Shown here: piece by piece, positions 44,012 through 56,221 of the stretch
How the letters are laid out: each line of letters begins with the position of its first letter
Position numbering within the stretch: position 1 is the first letter of the stretch
Assembly (NCBI RefSeq): GCF_017591435.1
Contig: NC_059258.1
Span: forward strand, 600,071 to 664,070
From: Portunus trituberculatus
Lineage: Eukaryota; Arthropoda; Malacostraca; Decapoda; Portunidae
Direction of reading: 5' to 3'
DNA length: 64,000 bases
Notes under the pieces: model-generated
Told to the model about the DNA's origin: nothing
What the model saw: the letters and a program-made list of their open reading frames with translations, nothing else
The model's database searches: none
Program-made: the position numbers and the translations under genes

Positions 44012-44380
44012 ATTTTTCATTTCATCTTCGTTTCTCTTCTTTTATTTATTTATTTTTCTTTTTATTTCCAGCTTTTATCCGCGTCCTTCCTCTTCTTCTT
44101 TATTCTTTTATCCTTCCTTCTCTCTCTTTGTTCTTTCTATTTTTACCTATCTTCTTCCTCCTCCTCTTCCTCTTCTAAATCTTCTTCCTCCTCCTCTTCC
44201 TCTTCTAAATCTCTTCTGTGTTATGTATTTCTCATCTCTCTCTCTCTCTCTCTCTCAAAAGGAAATGAGGAAAAAAAACAAAAGAAAAATTAAGCAAAAC
44301 ATGAAGATAAGGAAGGAGGAGGAGGAGGAGGAGGAGGAGGAGGAGGAGGAGGAGGAGGAGGAGGAGGAGGAGGTGTCCGG
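43620..44380. repeat. GGGGAGATGAG repeat, (GA)n and (GGA)n
   Basis: Imperfect AGGGGAGATGAGTGAGGGAG units at 43640-43830, (GA)n at 43947-44007, a duplicated CTTCTTCCTCCTCCTCTTCC phrase at 44150-44210 and (GGA)n at 44308-44372. Confidence 0.88.
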
Positions 44381-44517
44381 TAAGGTGCCATCACAAAATG
44401 ACACGTCGCGACATTGTTTCCCATTCAAAGGCACAAGTTTGTATTAAAATGGAAATAAGTGACGTCACCTCCAGAACATCTCCTTCCGTTTTCTTTCAGG
44501 TAAATAATAATGTCCCG

Positions 44518-44518
<1 letters not shown>

Positions 44519-44567
<49 letters not shown>

Positions 44568-44612
44568 TTCATTAATTCTTTTCTTTCGTTCACTCAATAT
44601 ATTCCTGATTTT

Positions 44613-44658
<46 letters not shown>

Positions 44659-44725
44659 TCCTTTATTCATCTTCTTTTTCTTTTCATTTTCTTTCATTCT
44701 TTATTTTCATCTGTCTCGAATTTCA

Positions 44726-44760
<35 letters not shown>
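44519..44760. repeat. three (CT)n arrays
   Basis: 44519-44562, 44616-44655 and 44730-44760, in T-rich sequence. Confidence 0.93.
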
Positions 44761-44761
<1 letters not shown>

Positions 44762-44889
44762 GCCCCCAGCACCTTCAGGGTTTATCTCCTCTCCCTGTCT
44801 GAACGTCACAACCTAACCACGTTTTCTATTTTATGCTCACAATCTCCTTCAGTAAATTTGGAGAGAATATTGTATTAAATTCTCAAAAC

Positions 44890-45302
44890 TCCTGTTGTTG
44901 TTGTTGTTGTTGTTGTTGTTTTTCTAGTTTTTTTTTTTCATTTTCATTTCCTTTTCTTCTTCTTCCTTCTTTTCTTCATTACGTCTCTTCTTTTTGTATT
45001 CTCTTCTTCTTCTTCTTCTTCTTCCTTTGATTTATATGTGGAGAAAATTTATTGTGTGAAATTGCCAACACTTCTCCTCCTCCTCCTCCTCCTTGTTGTT
45101 GTTGTTGTTGTTTTGATTCTTGTCATGATCTATTCTTTCTTCGTTGTTTTTCATTCAGACCTCTCATTTATTCATCTTCTTTTCTCCTTCCTTCCTTCTT
45201 CTTCGTCTTTCCTTCTTTTCTTCCCCTTCGTCCTCCACAAATCATAAAAAAAAAAAAAATTACCTTCAGGAGAGAAAGAGGAAACTGGAGGAGGACTAAG
45301 GG

Positions 45303-45368
<66 letters not shown>
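44890..45368. repeat. (TTG)n, (TTC)n, (TCC)n and (GA)n
   Basis: The phrase TGTGGAGAAAATTTATTGTG at 45036 resembles TTTGGAGAGAATATTGTATT at 44856, and each is followed by a TTG run (44895 and 45092), so a 200-bp tandem duplication underlies this block. (GA)n occupies 45306-45368. Confidence 0.8.
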
Positions 45369-45369
<1 letters not shown>

Positions 45370-45372
<3 letters not shown>

Positions 45373-45890
45373 CACCCATACAAGCACCTTTCTTTAGCGT
45401 CCTTCGGGAGTCCTAGCTGAAGGGCGTGGCGGCGAGGCAGAGCACTAAGAACACCCTAAGGAACCAAACTTGTGAGGCGCGCCCATTCTTTGATACCCTT
45501 TCAATTTTGCGGGCGTGTTTTTCACCTGGGAGTCATCGGGTGAAGAGGCTGAGGGCTGGGAACTATGGCGCCCTTTCTCCTGCAGCAGATTGAATAACTC
45601 CCACAGGACCTTCTCAGTAATCGACAACCTTCAAGGCCTCTGTATTCCACCTCACGCTTCCCTCTGCCTGAAACACATTGCTGCCTCACTGTTGGCCGAT
45701 GATTTCTCCAATTCAGCCCCTCCCCAAGGCTACTCTGACCTCCCCAACACGTCCCCTCAAAGCCCAAACCTCCATCTCCTTACCCACGATTCTCAGGCTT
45801 ATGTACCTTTGTGTAATGACGTTTTATTGACCCAAAAGCAAAGGAGAGTTGATATTTACCTCACATCTTGAGCCAATGGAGAGTGCCAGA
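45370..45890. other. non-repetitive island, no gene recognised
   Basis: About 520 bp of balanced GC sequence between GA arrays. Open frames exist on both strands (45515-45871 +, 45522-45767 -) but no domain, signal peptide or splice pattern is recognisable. It could be regulatory or an exon of an unknown gene. Confidence 0.4.
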
Positions 45891-46735
45891 TGCAGGGCTA
45901 GGAGGGGTGAAGGGGGGTGATGGGGGGGTGATAGGGGGTGATGGAGGTGGTGAAGGGAAGGCAAGGGAAGGCTGAAGGGGCAGAGTAAGAAAGATGTCCA
46001 TAGGGAGGTTTTTACATTGAGATTTTTGAGGTTATATAAAAGTGTATAGGAGTGTTTTTTTTTCTTCACAGGATTCATAGGATGTGTGAAAGGATTAAAG
46101 GTAGGTTTTCTTAAGGAAGTGAGGTGAAATTGGAGATAGGATGATAAAAGGATGCAAAGGATGAAATGTGGGAGGATGTAATGGGAGTGAGAGGGGAATA
46201 ATGCACGGTGATAAAGAGAGGAAGAAGGAAAGAATAGGAAAAATGAAAGGATAGGAACAAAATGAGATAGGAATGATAGGGAAATGAAAAAAAAAAAAGG
46301 AAAATAATAAGAATATAAAAATATTGAAGACACTAATAGGAAAAATAGGGAAAGAACAGGAAAATGAAAGAATAGGAACAAAATAATGAGACAGAATAAG
46401 GAAATAAAAAAAAAACAGGAAAAAGGAAAAAACAATAAGAATAAAAGAGAAATAGAAAAATATGATAAAAAAAAATCTCTATATTCCATTTATTTCCCAT
46501 TTCCTTTTATTTCTTACTCTTCCTATTCCTTCCATTCTTTTCCCTATCTCCTTCCCTTCCCTTCCCTTCCCATCACTTTTAATACCATCATCTTTATCCT
46601 TCCCTTTCTTCTTCTTCCTTCTATTTATTGTTCCATTCTTCTCTTCTCTCTTTTCTTCTTTCCTCCTCCTCCTCCCTTCCTTTCCTCCGTATTGAAGGAA
46701 GAAAGGCCCTCCGCCCTATATTTACCTCCACTCCC

Positions 46736-46795
<60 letters not shown>

Positions 46796-46897
46796 TATGT
46801 CTACTTTTCTTAATATTCCGTCAAAATTTTCCTATTCTATTTTTTTTGTTTAGTCAATTTTCGTTTCCTCTGTTCTTCCTTCTTTTATTCCTTCCCC

Positions 46898-46958
<61 letters not shown>

Positions 46959-46960
46959 CT
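45891..46960. repeat. purine-rich AGGATAGGAACAAAATGA repeats, (GA)n and (CT)n
   Basis: GGGGTGATGG units at 45905-45950, about two diverged copies of AATAGGAAAAATGAAAGGAT...AGATAGGAATGATAGG at 46230-46410, (GA)n at 46737-46791 and (CT)n at 46902-46956. Confidence 0.82.
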
Positions 46961-47002
46961 TCTGTTAGTCTTGCGTTTTTATCTCTGCATTGCCTTCAAC
47001 CT

Positions 47003-47408
47003 TTCCTCCTTCTCCTCCTCCTCCTCCTCCTCCTCCTCCTCCTCCTCCTCCTCCTCCTCCTCCTCCTCCTCCTCCTCCTCCTCCTCCTCCTCCTCCTCCG
47101 CCTCCACTTCTCTCCGCATAACACTCCATTCAAACTCTCCCCTTTCCTTCTCCTCTTCCTCTTCCTCTTCAGTTCTCTTTCCTCCTCCTCCTCCTCCTCC
47201 TCCTCCTCCTCTTCCTGTCCGTGTTATGGAGAAAATTGATGTTACCTGGATGACGTTTTTATATAATTAGGCAGATCCGTCCTATTTTTCTTTTAGCTAT
47301 TCAGAGGTGGACTGAATTCTTCTTTGGAGGAGGAGGAGGAGGAGGAGGAGGAGGAGGAGGAGGAGGAGGAGGAGGAGGAGGAGGAGGAGGAGGAAGAGGA
47401 GGAGGAGA
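47003..47408. repeat. (TCC)n facing (GGA)n
   Basis: (TCC)n at 47003-47100 and 47177-47210 are followed at 47328-47408 by (GGA)n, the complementary strand, so the region forms a 400-bp imperfect inverted repeat. Confidence 0.9.
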
Positions 47409-47639
47409 GGCACGTGGGATAATTATAAAAACACCTGTCCTTTATACCTGATACACGTCAATGGAGGGAGTGAGGGGAGAGAGTGAGGGGAGAGAGAGAG
47501 AGAGAGAGTGAGGGGCGAGTAAGTTATGTGAATATTAGATACTATTTTGGACAGAGGGACAAAAACATGTGAAGTCGTGTTCGCGTATGTCTCCACCTTC
47601 ATCCCAATTAAAAAAGTCCCTCTCACTCTCTCTCTCTCT

Positions 47640-48160
47640 TGGCCACCCTCCACTTGCTAGCATCTATTCACCGTCTGCAGGCCCGCCCAAGGCATTATTC
47701 CTCCCCTATTGAAAGGCAGCACTAAGGTCCAATGCTAGGGCGCTCCACCAAAGCCACATCGACGTTAGGGAGTTGGGAGGGTAAGGTGAGTTTGGCGCGT
47801 TCCAGCGGGGCTCTGTTCAGTCAACACCGCTGGTCTGAATGACTGGATATACAAACTGCTTTTGATTGAGTTAGAAACATCTTTTCAATGGAAGAAAGCT
47901 TGTGAAATATGCACCCTGTTTGCCCTGTCATTCTGCCATTCAACGAAATATGAACCAAGGACGAAAAAGTGTGACAAATTATCGCTCGCCTCTTCCCCTC
48001 CTAAGACTCACTCACACCCCCCTTTCCCACCGCCAGCGCCTCCGTCGTGAGCCTCTTCCGCCGTCAGGAGAAACGTTTCCTCAATTAACTTGGGTTTGAT
48101 GGGGTGAAGGTGGTGTTCCGGGAGCCAAAGAGCAGGTTTTAGTCCCTCACACCGCGGGAG
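47640..48160. other. non-repetitive island, no gene recognised
   Basis: Contains CCCGCCCAAGGCATTATTCC, GCTAGGGCGCTCCACC and TTGGCGCGTTCCAGCG. Short frames with no recognisable family. Confidence 0.4.
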
Positions 48161-48623
48161 GGAGTGAGGAAGAAGCAGGGAGAGGCAGGGGGAGGCAGGG
48201 AGAAGCAGGGGGAGGCAGGGAGAGTGAGAGAGGGAGAGGAAAGGCACAAACTCACCTCACTCTCAGTCTTCCTTCTGCAGGGTAAGGACTCCTGCAGAAG
48301 GGGGAGATGTGAACACTATCTTCTGAAACGCGTCCTGTGTGTGCGTGTATGTCTGCGTGTGTACGTGTGTGAGTGTATGTCTGCGTGTGTATGCGTGTGT
48401 GTGTGTGTGTGTGTGTCCTAGTCCTCTACCTCCCATCTCCCCGTCTCCCCCGTCCCAGCCAGCAATGGGGCCTAATTATTTATAAGGAATCAAACGAGAA
48501 ACAAACAAGAAGGAAAATATTTTGCACTTTGGGGACACAGAATGAGGAATATTCATACACTCTCCAAAGAATCATAAATTAGCTTCCTTTCACCCCAACT
48601 CATTAGTATACGAGGACAGGTGA

Positions 48624-48768
48624 GGGAGGAGGAGGAGGAGGAGGAGGAGGAGGAGGAGGAGGAGGAGGAGGAGGAGGAGGAGGAGGAGGAGAAGGAGGAG
48701 GAGGAGGAGGGGATGCCTTACAACACATGGAGGAAAGGAAAGAAGGAGGGATGGAAGGAGACAAGGCC

Positions 48769-48803
<35 letters not shown>

Positions 48804-48973
48804 TGGTAAAAATGAGGAGGAGGAGGAGGAGGAAGAGGAGGAGGAGGAGGAGGAGGAGGAGGAGGAGGAGGAGGAGGAGGAGGAGGAGGAGGAGGAGGAG
48901 GAGGAGGAGGAGGAGGAGTGAAGCAAATGAAAAAACGTAAAAAAAAAGATAGTTTGAGATGAAGAAAAGTGAT

Positions 48974-49053
<80 letters not shown>

Positions 49054-49130
49054 AGAGAAAGAGCAAAACGAAAGAAAGGAAACAAAAAAAAAAAAAGGAG
49101 GAGAAAGTAGAGAAAAAAAAAAATAATACT

Positions 49131-49164
<34 letters not shown>

Positions 49165-49343
49165 ACCTGAATATATGCTGACAATTACCTGTGGAAGAAG
49201 TGAAGTCATAATTTTGTACCTGAGTATATAGAAACAGTTTGAGAAAATATATTGAGACGTGCTAAAAGGAGGAGGAGGAGGAGGAGGAGGAGGAGGAGGA
49301 GGAGGAGGAGGAGGAGGAGGAGGAGGAGGAGGAGGAGGAGGAG
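48624..49343. repeat. block of (GGA)n, (CT)n, (GA)n arrays
   Basis: (GGA)n at 48624-48712, (CT)n at 48772-48799, (GGA)n at 48815-48918, (GA)n at 48976-49046, (CT)n at 49134-49161, (GGA)n at 49266-49343 and a short GATA run at 49351-49370. GA and CT arrays can pair with each other. Confidence 0.93.
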
Positions 49344-49409
49344 GCAGTAAGATAGATAGATAGATAGATAGTGCCACTGTTCACATATATTTTTTTGATA
49401 AAGAGATTA

Positions 49410-49640
49410 ATTTTATAAACGAGAAATAAAATAAGATACAGAATGAAGGGAAATTAATAAGATAGAATGGAAATAAATAAAATATAATGAAGGGAAACAA
49501 TTAAGATAGAAAGAAGGGAAAAATAAAATAGAATGAAGGAAAATAATTAAGATAGAAAGAAGATAAATAATTAAGATAGAAAGAAAGGGAAAATAAAATA
49601 GAATGAAGGGAAATAGATAAGATATAATTGAAGGAAAAAA
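49410..49640. repeat. AAGATAGAAWGAAGGGAAAATAA tandem repeat
   Basis: About seven units of 30 bp (AAATAAAATAGAATGAAGGG, AATTAAGATAGAAAGAAG), A/G/T only. Confidence 0.75.
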
Positions 49641-49659
49641 AAAAAAAAGGCAGTCAGTC

Positions 49660-50200
49660 TCCCAGTTCAATAATTCTCGACATTTTTCTCTCGCGCGCCA
49701 TTACAATCACTCATTCATTAACACCAAACGATTAAATTCTATTACCAAACCTAAAGAAAATCTATTAATTTACTTACATATCCATCAATACTCCCAAAAA
49801 CCTTCATAAAATCTACCAATTTCACTTTACTCACTCGATCGATCCTTCAGTCCGCACCATTAAGAAACCTGTCAAACCTTTACAAAATTAACCCATCAAT
49901 CCATAATTTATCACTCAGCGTAGTAGTACTTTCCGTATCGAGCGAATTTCCCACACCGTTTCATTTATCACCTATTTATCAGCACATTTATTATTCGTGA
50001 GGGAAACTGCACTAAGGAATCACGCGGGGGAGAGATCAATGGTTCGGGAAGTGGGCGATAGATGGCAGCAGGTGGCGGAGTCAAGGGGACACTTAATTAT
50101 TTCGACGCCGCCGTGATGAATCGCTTTTAAATTGTGTAGCCGCGTTCCGAGCCAGGCCATCCCTCACCGCCTGTCTTAAAAACCGAACTGTCTGAGGAGG
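49660..50200. promoter_or_regulatory. non-repetitive island with CTCF-like motif
   Basis: AT-rich sequence with homeodomain-type TAATTTAC and ATTAAATT sites passes into GC-rich sequence. GCAGCAGGTGGCGG at 50066-50079 fits the CTCF core CCASYAGRKGGCRS with one mismatch at the edge. Function is inference. Confidence 0.35.
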
Positions 50201-50350
50201 AGGAGGAGGAGGAGGACAAGGAGGAGGAGGAGGAAGAGGAGGAAAAGGAGGAGGGACTTAATTGATGATATTCGTAGAGTTTTGGAACGTGAAGGAGAAT
50301 GGGAATACAGTACAAAGAAAACGGTGAAATGTGATTCGTTTTCTTTCTAA

Positions 50351-50398
<48 letters not shown>

Positions 50399-50420
50399 CA
50401 ATAATAATAATAATGTAATA
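50190..50420. repeat. imperfect (GGA)n and (AAT)n
   Basis: (GGA)n at 50196-50255 and (AAT)n at 50355-50415. Confidence 0.92.
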
Positions 50421-51243
50421 AAGAACTCTAATGTATATTTTTAACTCCTCAAAAATGCCAAAAATATAAGCAAATTTTCCATCCATCATAACATTCCTTT
50501 AAACGAAAAGAAAAGAAAAAAACAAGAAAAAAAAAAAAAAAACACTCAAAATTTTACGAGTGTATAACTTTTAACTTCCTTTTCATTTCCAAATCAGATT
50601 CTTCTCTCCCCTCACTCTTACTTTTTCCCTCCTTTTTTTTTTTTACTTTCCTGAAATTTTTCGAAGCGAGTAGGAAATGGACACGAGCGATCCTCCATCC
50701 ATCATAGATTTCAGTTCACGGCGCGCGGAACACACTCGATGATTCCAAAACGCACAAAAAAACACACTACGGAGACGTAAATATTGTAACTCACTGGACT
50801 GGGGCCCGTCATTATATTCCCATCACGGCGGCCCTTCACTCATCCGTCAAAGTACCCCCGACTTTGCCTCTTCCTCCTCCCTTCCTCTCCTTCCTATTTC
50901 CTCCGTCTCAGAAAACATCCTCGCCGGGAAACTTGACTTCAAATCCATCATAGGGAAAATGCAGATTAATTTCACGTCTCAATGGTATCCAGAGTGTGGC
51001 GTACCTTACATATTTCCTTCCTCCTTTTCTTTTTTTTTCTTTATTTTTTTTATTTCCATAGTGTTTCTTTCCTTGCTCCTTTTCTGTTTTTCTCTCTTTT
51101 TTTTTTATCGAGTTTATTTTATTTTAAGACAATGGCGTACTTTACATTACTTCCTTGCTCCATATCTGTTTCTTTCTCTCTTTTCTTTATCGTTTTTCTT
51201 CCATTTATTTATTTGTGTTTATTTTCTCACTCTAACACCTCCT

Positions 51244-51254
<11 letters not shown>
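50421..51254. other. no gene recognised
   Basis: A/T-rich and pyrimidine-rich sequence with a partly duplicated phrase: TGGCGTACCTTACATATTTC at 50998 and ATGGCGTACTTTACATTACT at 51132, each followed by TTTTCTTTATTTTT-type sequence, so a 135-bp tandem duplication is likely. Confidence 0.5.
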
Positions 51255-51302
<48 letters not shown>

Positions 51303-51497
51303 TGAGCTGGCAACAGTGATCAATCTTTCTCTCTCTTTATTTATATATTTCTGCTGTGCCAAACACTTCCCCTCTTTATTTCGTCTTTGTTTGTTTGTAT
51401 GTTTGGTTGTTTGATTTCTGTATAGTTGGTTAGTTACTGTATTTGTTGTTGTTGTTGTTGTTGTATCAATGCATCATAATAAGTATGACGAAAACTA

Positions 51498-51565
<68 letters not shown>
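51255..51565. repeat. (CT)n, (TTG)n, (CT)n-(GT)n
   Basis: (CT)n at 51255-51298, (TTG)n at 51443-51463, and (CT)n-(GT)n at 51499-51565. Confidence 0.92.
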
Positions 51566-51567
<2 letters not shown>

Positions 51568-52059
51568 TTGTGTGTGCCTTTCAGTCTTTACCTATTCCTC
51601 TTCCTCTTCCTCCTCCTCCTAAAGCGTCTTGTGTCTAATTAGAAGGGCGAATTTCGACACAATTGGTTTAAAACACTTTCCATTCTCTCCCTCCTTTTCC
51701 TCCTCCACCTCCACTCCTTTCCTCCCTCTCTTTCTCTCACCCTCTCCCCTCTTCCTGTCTCCCCAATCACCCCTGCCATTCATCCAGTATTTGTGTGCCT
51801 CTCTCTTATTCTTTATTTTTTTCCAGACATTAATTAATATTCTCCCCTCGGCACCTTCCGCTTAGTCTGGAAAAAGAGGGAAAAAAAAGAGGGGAATAAA
51901 AAAAAGACTTGAAGGAGCGGTTTTCAATTTTCCCACATTGGTGAACGCTTCATTAAGTTTCGAGCACCTGAAGTTTACATGCTTTTTTCACCTCCATCCG
52001 TCATTTTTCGTATTGTTTGGCGCTATTCTCACGTGTACGGGGGTTGGATGCATCACTGT

Positions 52060-52190
52060 AGCGTTCCTGAGCCGTGTAGCGCGTGTTGTGAGCCGAATAA
52101 CGCGTGTTGTGAGCCGGGTAACGCGTGGTTTTAGCCGTGTACCGCTTGTTGTGCTGCGAGCCGTGTGCCGCGCGAGGTGAGCCGCGTACC
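52060..52190. repeat. GAGCCGTGTAGCGCGTGTTGT minisatellite
   Basis: About six units of 20 bp (GAGCCGAATAACGCGTGTTGT, GAGCCGGGTAACGCGTGG). GC- and CpG-rich, unlike its surroundings. It translates as repeated RVVSRVTR and is not taken as coding. Confidence 0.8.
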
Positions 52191-52566
52191 TCTAGGGGGG
52201 CTGGACACTGTGTCTTGGGTCTAATAACTCTAACCCGCGGTGTGTGAAGCCTAAGAAATTTTGTTGTATTTTTTCATCAGTGCAAGAACGTAATTTTGAG
52301 ACCACGGAGGAGGAGGAGACGAAGGAGGAGGAGGAGGAGGAAGGAGGAGGAGGAGGCGTCTACAGCGGACAGAAACATGCATATTCATACAACTTAATTA
52401 AGATTCCATCGCCCGCCTTAAGTTCAATACCTCCTGATCCAAGGCGTCGCTATTATTGCCGCCGCCTCCTTCCTTCCTTCCTTCCTTCCTTCCTTCCCTC
52501 CCTCAAGCTCCGCCACCACACGAATTTAGAGCGTTCCTTCCACTTTTTTGTTTTCCTTCCCTTCCT

Positions 52567-52621
52567 TATATTGGAGAGAAGAAGGAGGAGGAGGAGGAGG
52601 AGGAGGAGGAGGAGGAGGAGG
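52567..52621. repeat. (GGA)n microsatellite
   Basis: About 15 units. A TTCCTTCC tetranucleotide run lies nearby at 52470-52500. Confidence 0.93.
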
Positions 52622-52879
52622 TAGTGACTGGAAGAAAACTAAGTGCATTTGGTTTCTTAATGTCCTTTCTCCTTTTTCTTCCGTTTTCTTCCTTTTCTTC
52701 CCTTTTTCTCTCCATATATTGAAGGGAGAAGGCGAGTTTTAAAAGTGACGTGCATTTGTAGTTTTATCCTTCCTTGTTTTCTTTTTCCTTTCCTTCTTTT
52801 CTGTCAACGAAGGGGAGAAAAGGAGCGATTTTGAGAGCTTTTTTTTGTAATCATCTCTCCTTTCTTTTTCTTTCACATC

Positions 52880-53035
52880 TCAGCTTGGCATATTGGGGAG
52901 GCCTCGTGACGCCCAGCACACCCACACGACTTAATTTTACTCCTTAATTTCCTTTACGATCATTAGTATGCAAAGACTGATGAACGTGTTGTTTCGCCCG
53001 CCAAAATTCAATCACCCACCAATTTTAATTATCAG
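52880..53035. promoter_or_regulatory. short island with POU-octamer-like and homeodomain-like sites
   Basis: AGTATGCAAAGAC at 52967 (octamer-like ATGCAAA), CTTAATTTTACTCCTTAATT and TTTTAATTATCAG are clustered in 150 bp of non-repetitive sequence. A regulatory role is inference. Confidence 0.25.
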
Positions 53036-53039
53036 ACAA

Positions 53040-53300
53040 CCGGCCTGACTACTTCTGTATTTCCAACTTATGACTTGACTTACCATATTCATTTTTTTTT
53101 TTTATGTAAGAGGGAGAACTAAGGGCAAAAACAATATATTAGAAAAAAAAAAAAAATGGCCCACTGGAATTGCTGTCTCCGTAAAAGATACGAAAGAATT
53201 AGTCAAAACCCTGGAACAAATGTCTTTGCACCTCTTAAAAGATGTCAAGTCGTAGGAAGATGGAAATATAGAAGTACTATGACACGTTTTCATTTACTCT
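53040..53300 (-). mobile_element. LINE RT C-terminal fragment
   Basis: On the minus strand 53290-53215 reads STSIFPSSYDLTSFKR, the SVFPxSYDLTSFKREV end of the LINE at 17040, followed by a decayed 3' UTR. A second, shorter scrap in the + orientation (TACTTCTGTATTTCCAACTT) lies at 53048. Confidence 0.7.
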
Positions 53301-53347
53301 CCTTACTATTTGGCAGCAGTTAGGAGAGAAAGAGAAGAAAAGGAGAG

Positions 53348-53560
53348 TTAACCCTTTCAGTACTGGGACACATTTTTACCTTAAGATTTGTGTACTATTA
53401 GACCATTTCATTGACATTAGGAAGGGTCTATGGAGGTCACAAGATGAATGGCCACAGTCTTCACTATTCTAATCCCCACATGAGTTTCTAAAGCTGTAGA
53501 AAATCACCAAATAGCAAACAGAGTGAATATGGAAACACGTCATGGTACTGAAGGGGTTAA
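53348..53560 (+). mobile_element. full-length MITE, 213 bp
   Basis: TTAACCCTTTCAGTACTGGG at the left and, inverted, TTAACCCCTTCAGTACCATG at the right. The interior matches the copies at 11159 and 14309. It is the best-preserved member in the window. Confidence 0.82.
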
Positions 53561-53731
53561 AAGTATAGAAACCTTTATAGTGTGTGGGACAGTCAGGACA
53601 AGACAAGAAGTAATGGATTCAAACTAGATTAGGAAAAGTTTTGAAGCATATTCTGTGACCTTGGCCTCAGCACTCTCCGTCTACATTGCGACTTTGTGAC
53701 CGTCTTCCTTGCGACTTTGCGACTTTGTGAC

Positions 53732-54081
53732 TTAACCTATTAGCACCAGGACACGTTTTCATATTCATTCTGCTTTCTACTTTGTGATTTTCTACAGCTT
53801 CAGAAACTTCTATGGGGGGATTAAAATAGTAAGGACTGTGGCTATTAACCTTTTGACTTCCATAGATCCTTCCTAATGTCAATAAAATCGTATAATGGCA
53901 CCCAAAACCAATGGTAAAAATGCGTTCCAGTAATGAAGGAGTTGAAAATGTGGGGATTAAAATAGTGAAGACTCTAACCATTAATATTTTGACCATCATA
54001 GATCTTTCCTAATGTCGATAAAATGGTCTAATCGCACACAAAACTCAAGATAAAAATGCATTCTAGTAAAGAAGGAGTTAA
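53732..54081 (-). mobile_element. MITE copy plus truncated tandem copy
   Basis: 53732-53944 begins TTAACCTATTAGCACCAGGA and ends near AATGAAGGAGTTG. 53945-54081 repeats the second half (GGGGATTAAAATAGTGAAGA, CTTTCCTAATGTCGATAAAA) and ends GGAGTTAA. The preceding GCGACTTTGTGAC repeats lie at 53685-53730. Confidence 0.75.
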
Positions 54082-54360
54082 AATAGGTAAAAATCTTAAA
54101 ATCTACTCTTTTTAGCTCCTTTTTAAACGTATGTACTTAGAAAATCATCATGCATTTTTTTTTCTAGAGTTAAAAATACACCAAATTTACTTCCATTGAG
54201 GAGAGAGGTACTGCAAAGGAACACTGACAACACACTCCTAGGAAGCAACTAGTGTACCGCTGGAGCAAAGTGTACCCAAATGTACCCTGGGACGAGAACA
54301 TCAGTATAGGGACCAAATGGTGTATTAAAAACGTGACAAGCAGCCATTCGTTCCTAACAC

Positions 54361-54600
<240 letters not shown>

Positions 54601-54602
<2 letters not shown>

Positions 54603-55340
54603 TAACCCCCAATACCCCCCCACCCACAACCACTCATGTATCCTTCGTCTATGATTTAGCTCACATCATTAGGTCTAATCTAGATCCACCTGAACACACC
54701 TGGCCACGCTACACAGGACCACATTTATCTGCTACCCGGGCGCAGGTGAGCCTTAGTGGACGCGATGTGTGGTCCTCTCTTGACCCCAAACACTAAATCC
54801 TGCATGCGCTTGGCCTGTTTGCGCTCGTCAGGCTGTTGGTGAAAGGTTTTAGGGCCTCCGCTTCCTACCACACACACATTTACTGCCAGTTTCACCCTCT
54901 CAATTATTAGCAAGACACAATTAGGTGCTCAACGCTCGCCCATAATTAGTGTCTGATTATATTGCATCATCTCCCCCCCCCCCCGCTGTCTCCCTTCCCC
55001 TTTAACTAATAACATAGCAATAAGGTCGTTTATACGTACAAAGCTTCATGGATTTCGTACTTAATAACGTGTTTATGTCTTATTCACAAAAGGAGAAAGA
55101 CAGTTTCAACCCTTTTTTTTCAGCTCTATATAAATACCTGTATGTTCTCGCGCCCAGGTAAGGACAGGTAGCTAAGCAGGTGGAGGGGAGGCAAAGGTGG
55201 GCAGGTAAGGAGACAGACAGGTGTGATTAGGAATACAAAGAAATTAGTGAATGAAGGTTAGCATTAATAGGTGTGAGGAAAGGAGAGAAAAGAAAACAGT
55301 TGAGTGAAGATAGAAATTAAAAGATAGATAGACAAATAAG
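54601..55340. other. non-repetitive island, no gene recognised
   Basis: 54690-54960 is balanced sequence. A minus-strand frame there includes DERKQAKRMQDLVFGVKRG, without recognisable homology. TCTCAATTATTAGC and CCATAATTAGTGTC (TAATTA-type sites) lie next to it. Confidence 0.35.
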
Positions 55341-55343
55341 GAG

Positions 55344-55350
<7 letters not shown>

Positions 55351-55442
<92 letters not shown>

Positions 55443-55798
55443 AGATAATATTCATAGAGATACACAAGTTGAAAGAAAAGAATAGAAAAAGAAAGAAATT
55501 GAAATAGGAAACAGGAAGACAATACGGATAAGTAGATAGACAAAGATGAATAAATGAGAGGAAACAAAGAGGAACGCAAATAAAGACAATAATAGGAGAA
55601 ATAACGATGAATAGATGAGGACACAGATAAACAGATATGATGGTGAATGGGAAAAGAAAGGGAGAAAGAGATAGATAAGTGAAGATAAGGAAGAGGAAGA
55701 GGAGGAGGAGGAGGAGGAGGAGGAGGAGGAGGAGGAGGAGGAGGAGGAGTAACAATAAAAACAGTGGAAATTATGTACTTTACCATGAAAAAATTAAT

Positions 55799-55875
<77 letters not shown>

Positions 55876-55972
55876 ATCTAAAAGAGAGAAAATAAGGCAG
55901 AAGGCTGAAGGGTGAGGGGAGAGAGGAAGAGGAGGAGGAGGAGGAGGAGGAGGAGGAGGAGGAGGAGGAGGA
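55351..55972. repeat. (GA)n, (GGA)n, (GA)n, (GGA)n
   Basis: (GA)n at 55351-55441, (GGA)n at 55699-55749, (GA)n at 55803-55871 and (GGA)n at 55931-55972. 55450-55690 is purine-rich filler. Confidence 0.94.
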
Positions 55973-56153
55973 AAGGGTGAGGGTGAGGGGAGGCTGCTGT
56001 GGGCTGTGGACTGTGTGTTGTGGGCTGTGGGCTGTGAGGGGATGAGCAGAAAACCTGTTTAATTAATTCTCATTTTGTCAGAACAAGCAGGAACCGCCGA
56101 AAAACGCAGCGGGTTGTGTTATTAGTATGGTCAACACACGCCAAACAGATAGC

Positions 56154-56157
<4 letters not shown>

Positions 56158-56221
<64 letters not shown>
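56158..56221. repeat. (CA)n microsatellite
   Basis: About 31 CA units. Confidence 0.95.
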
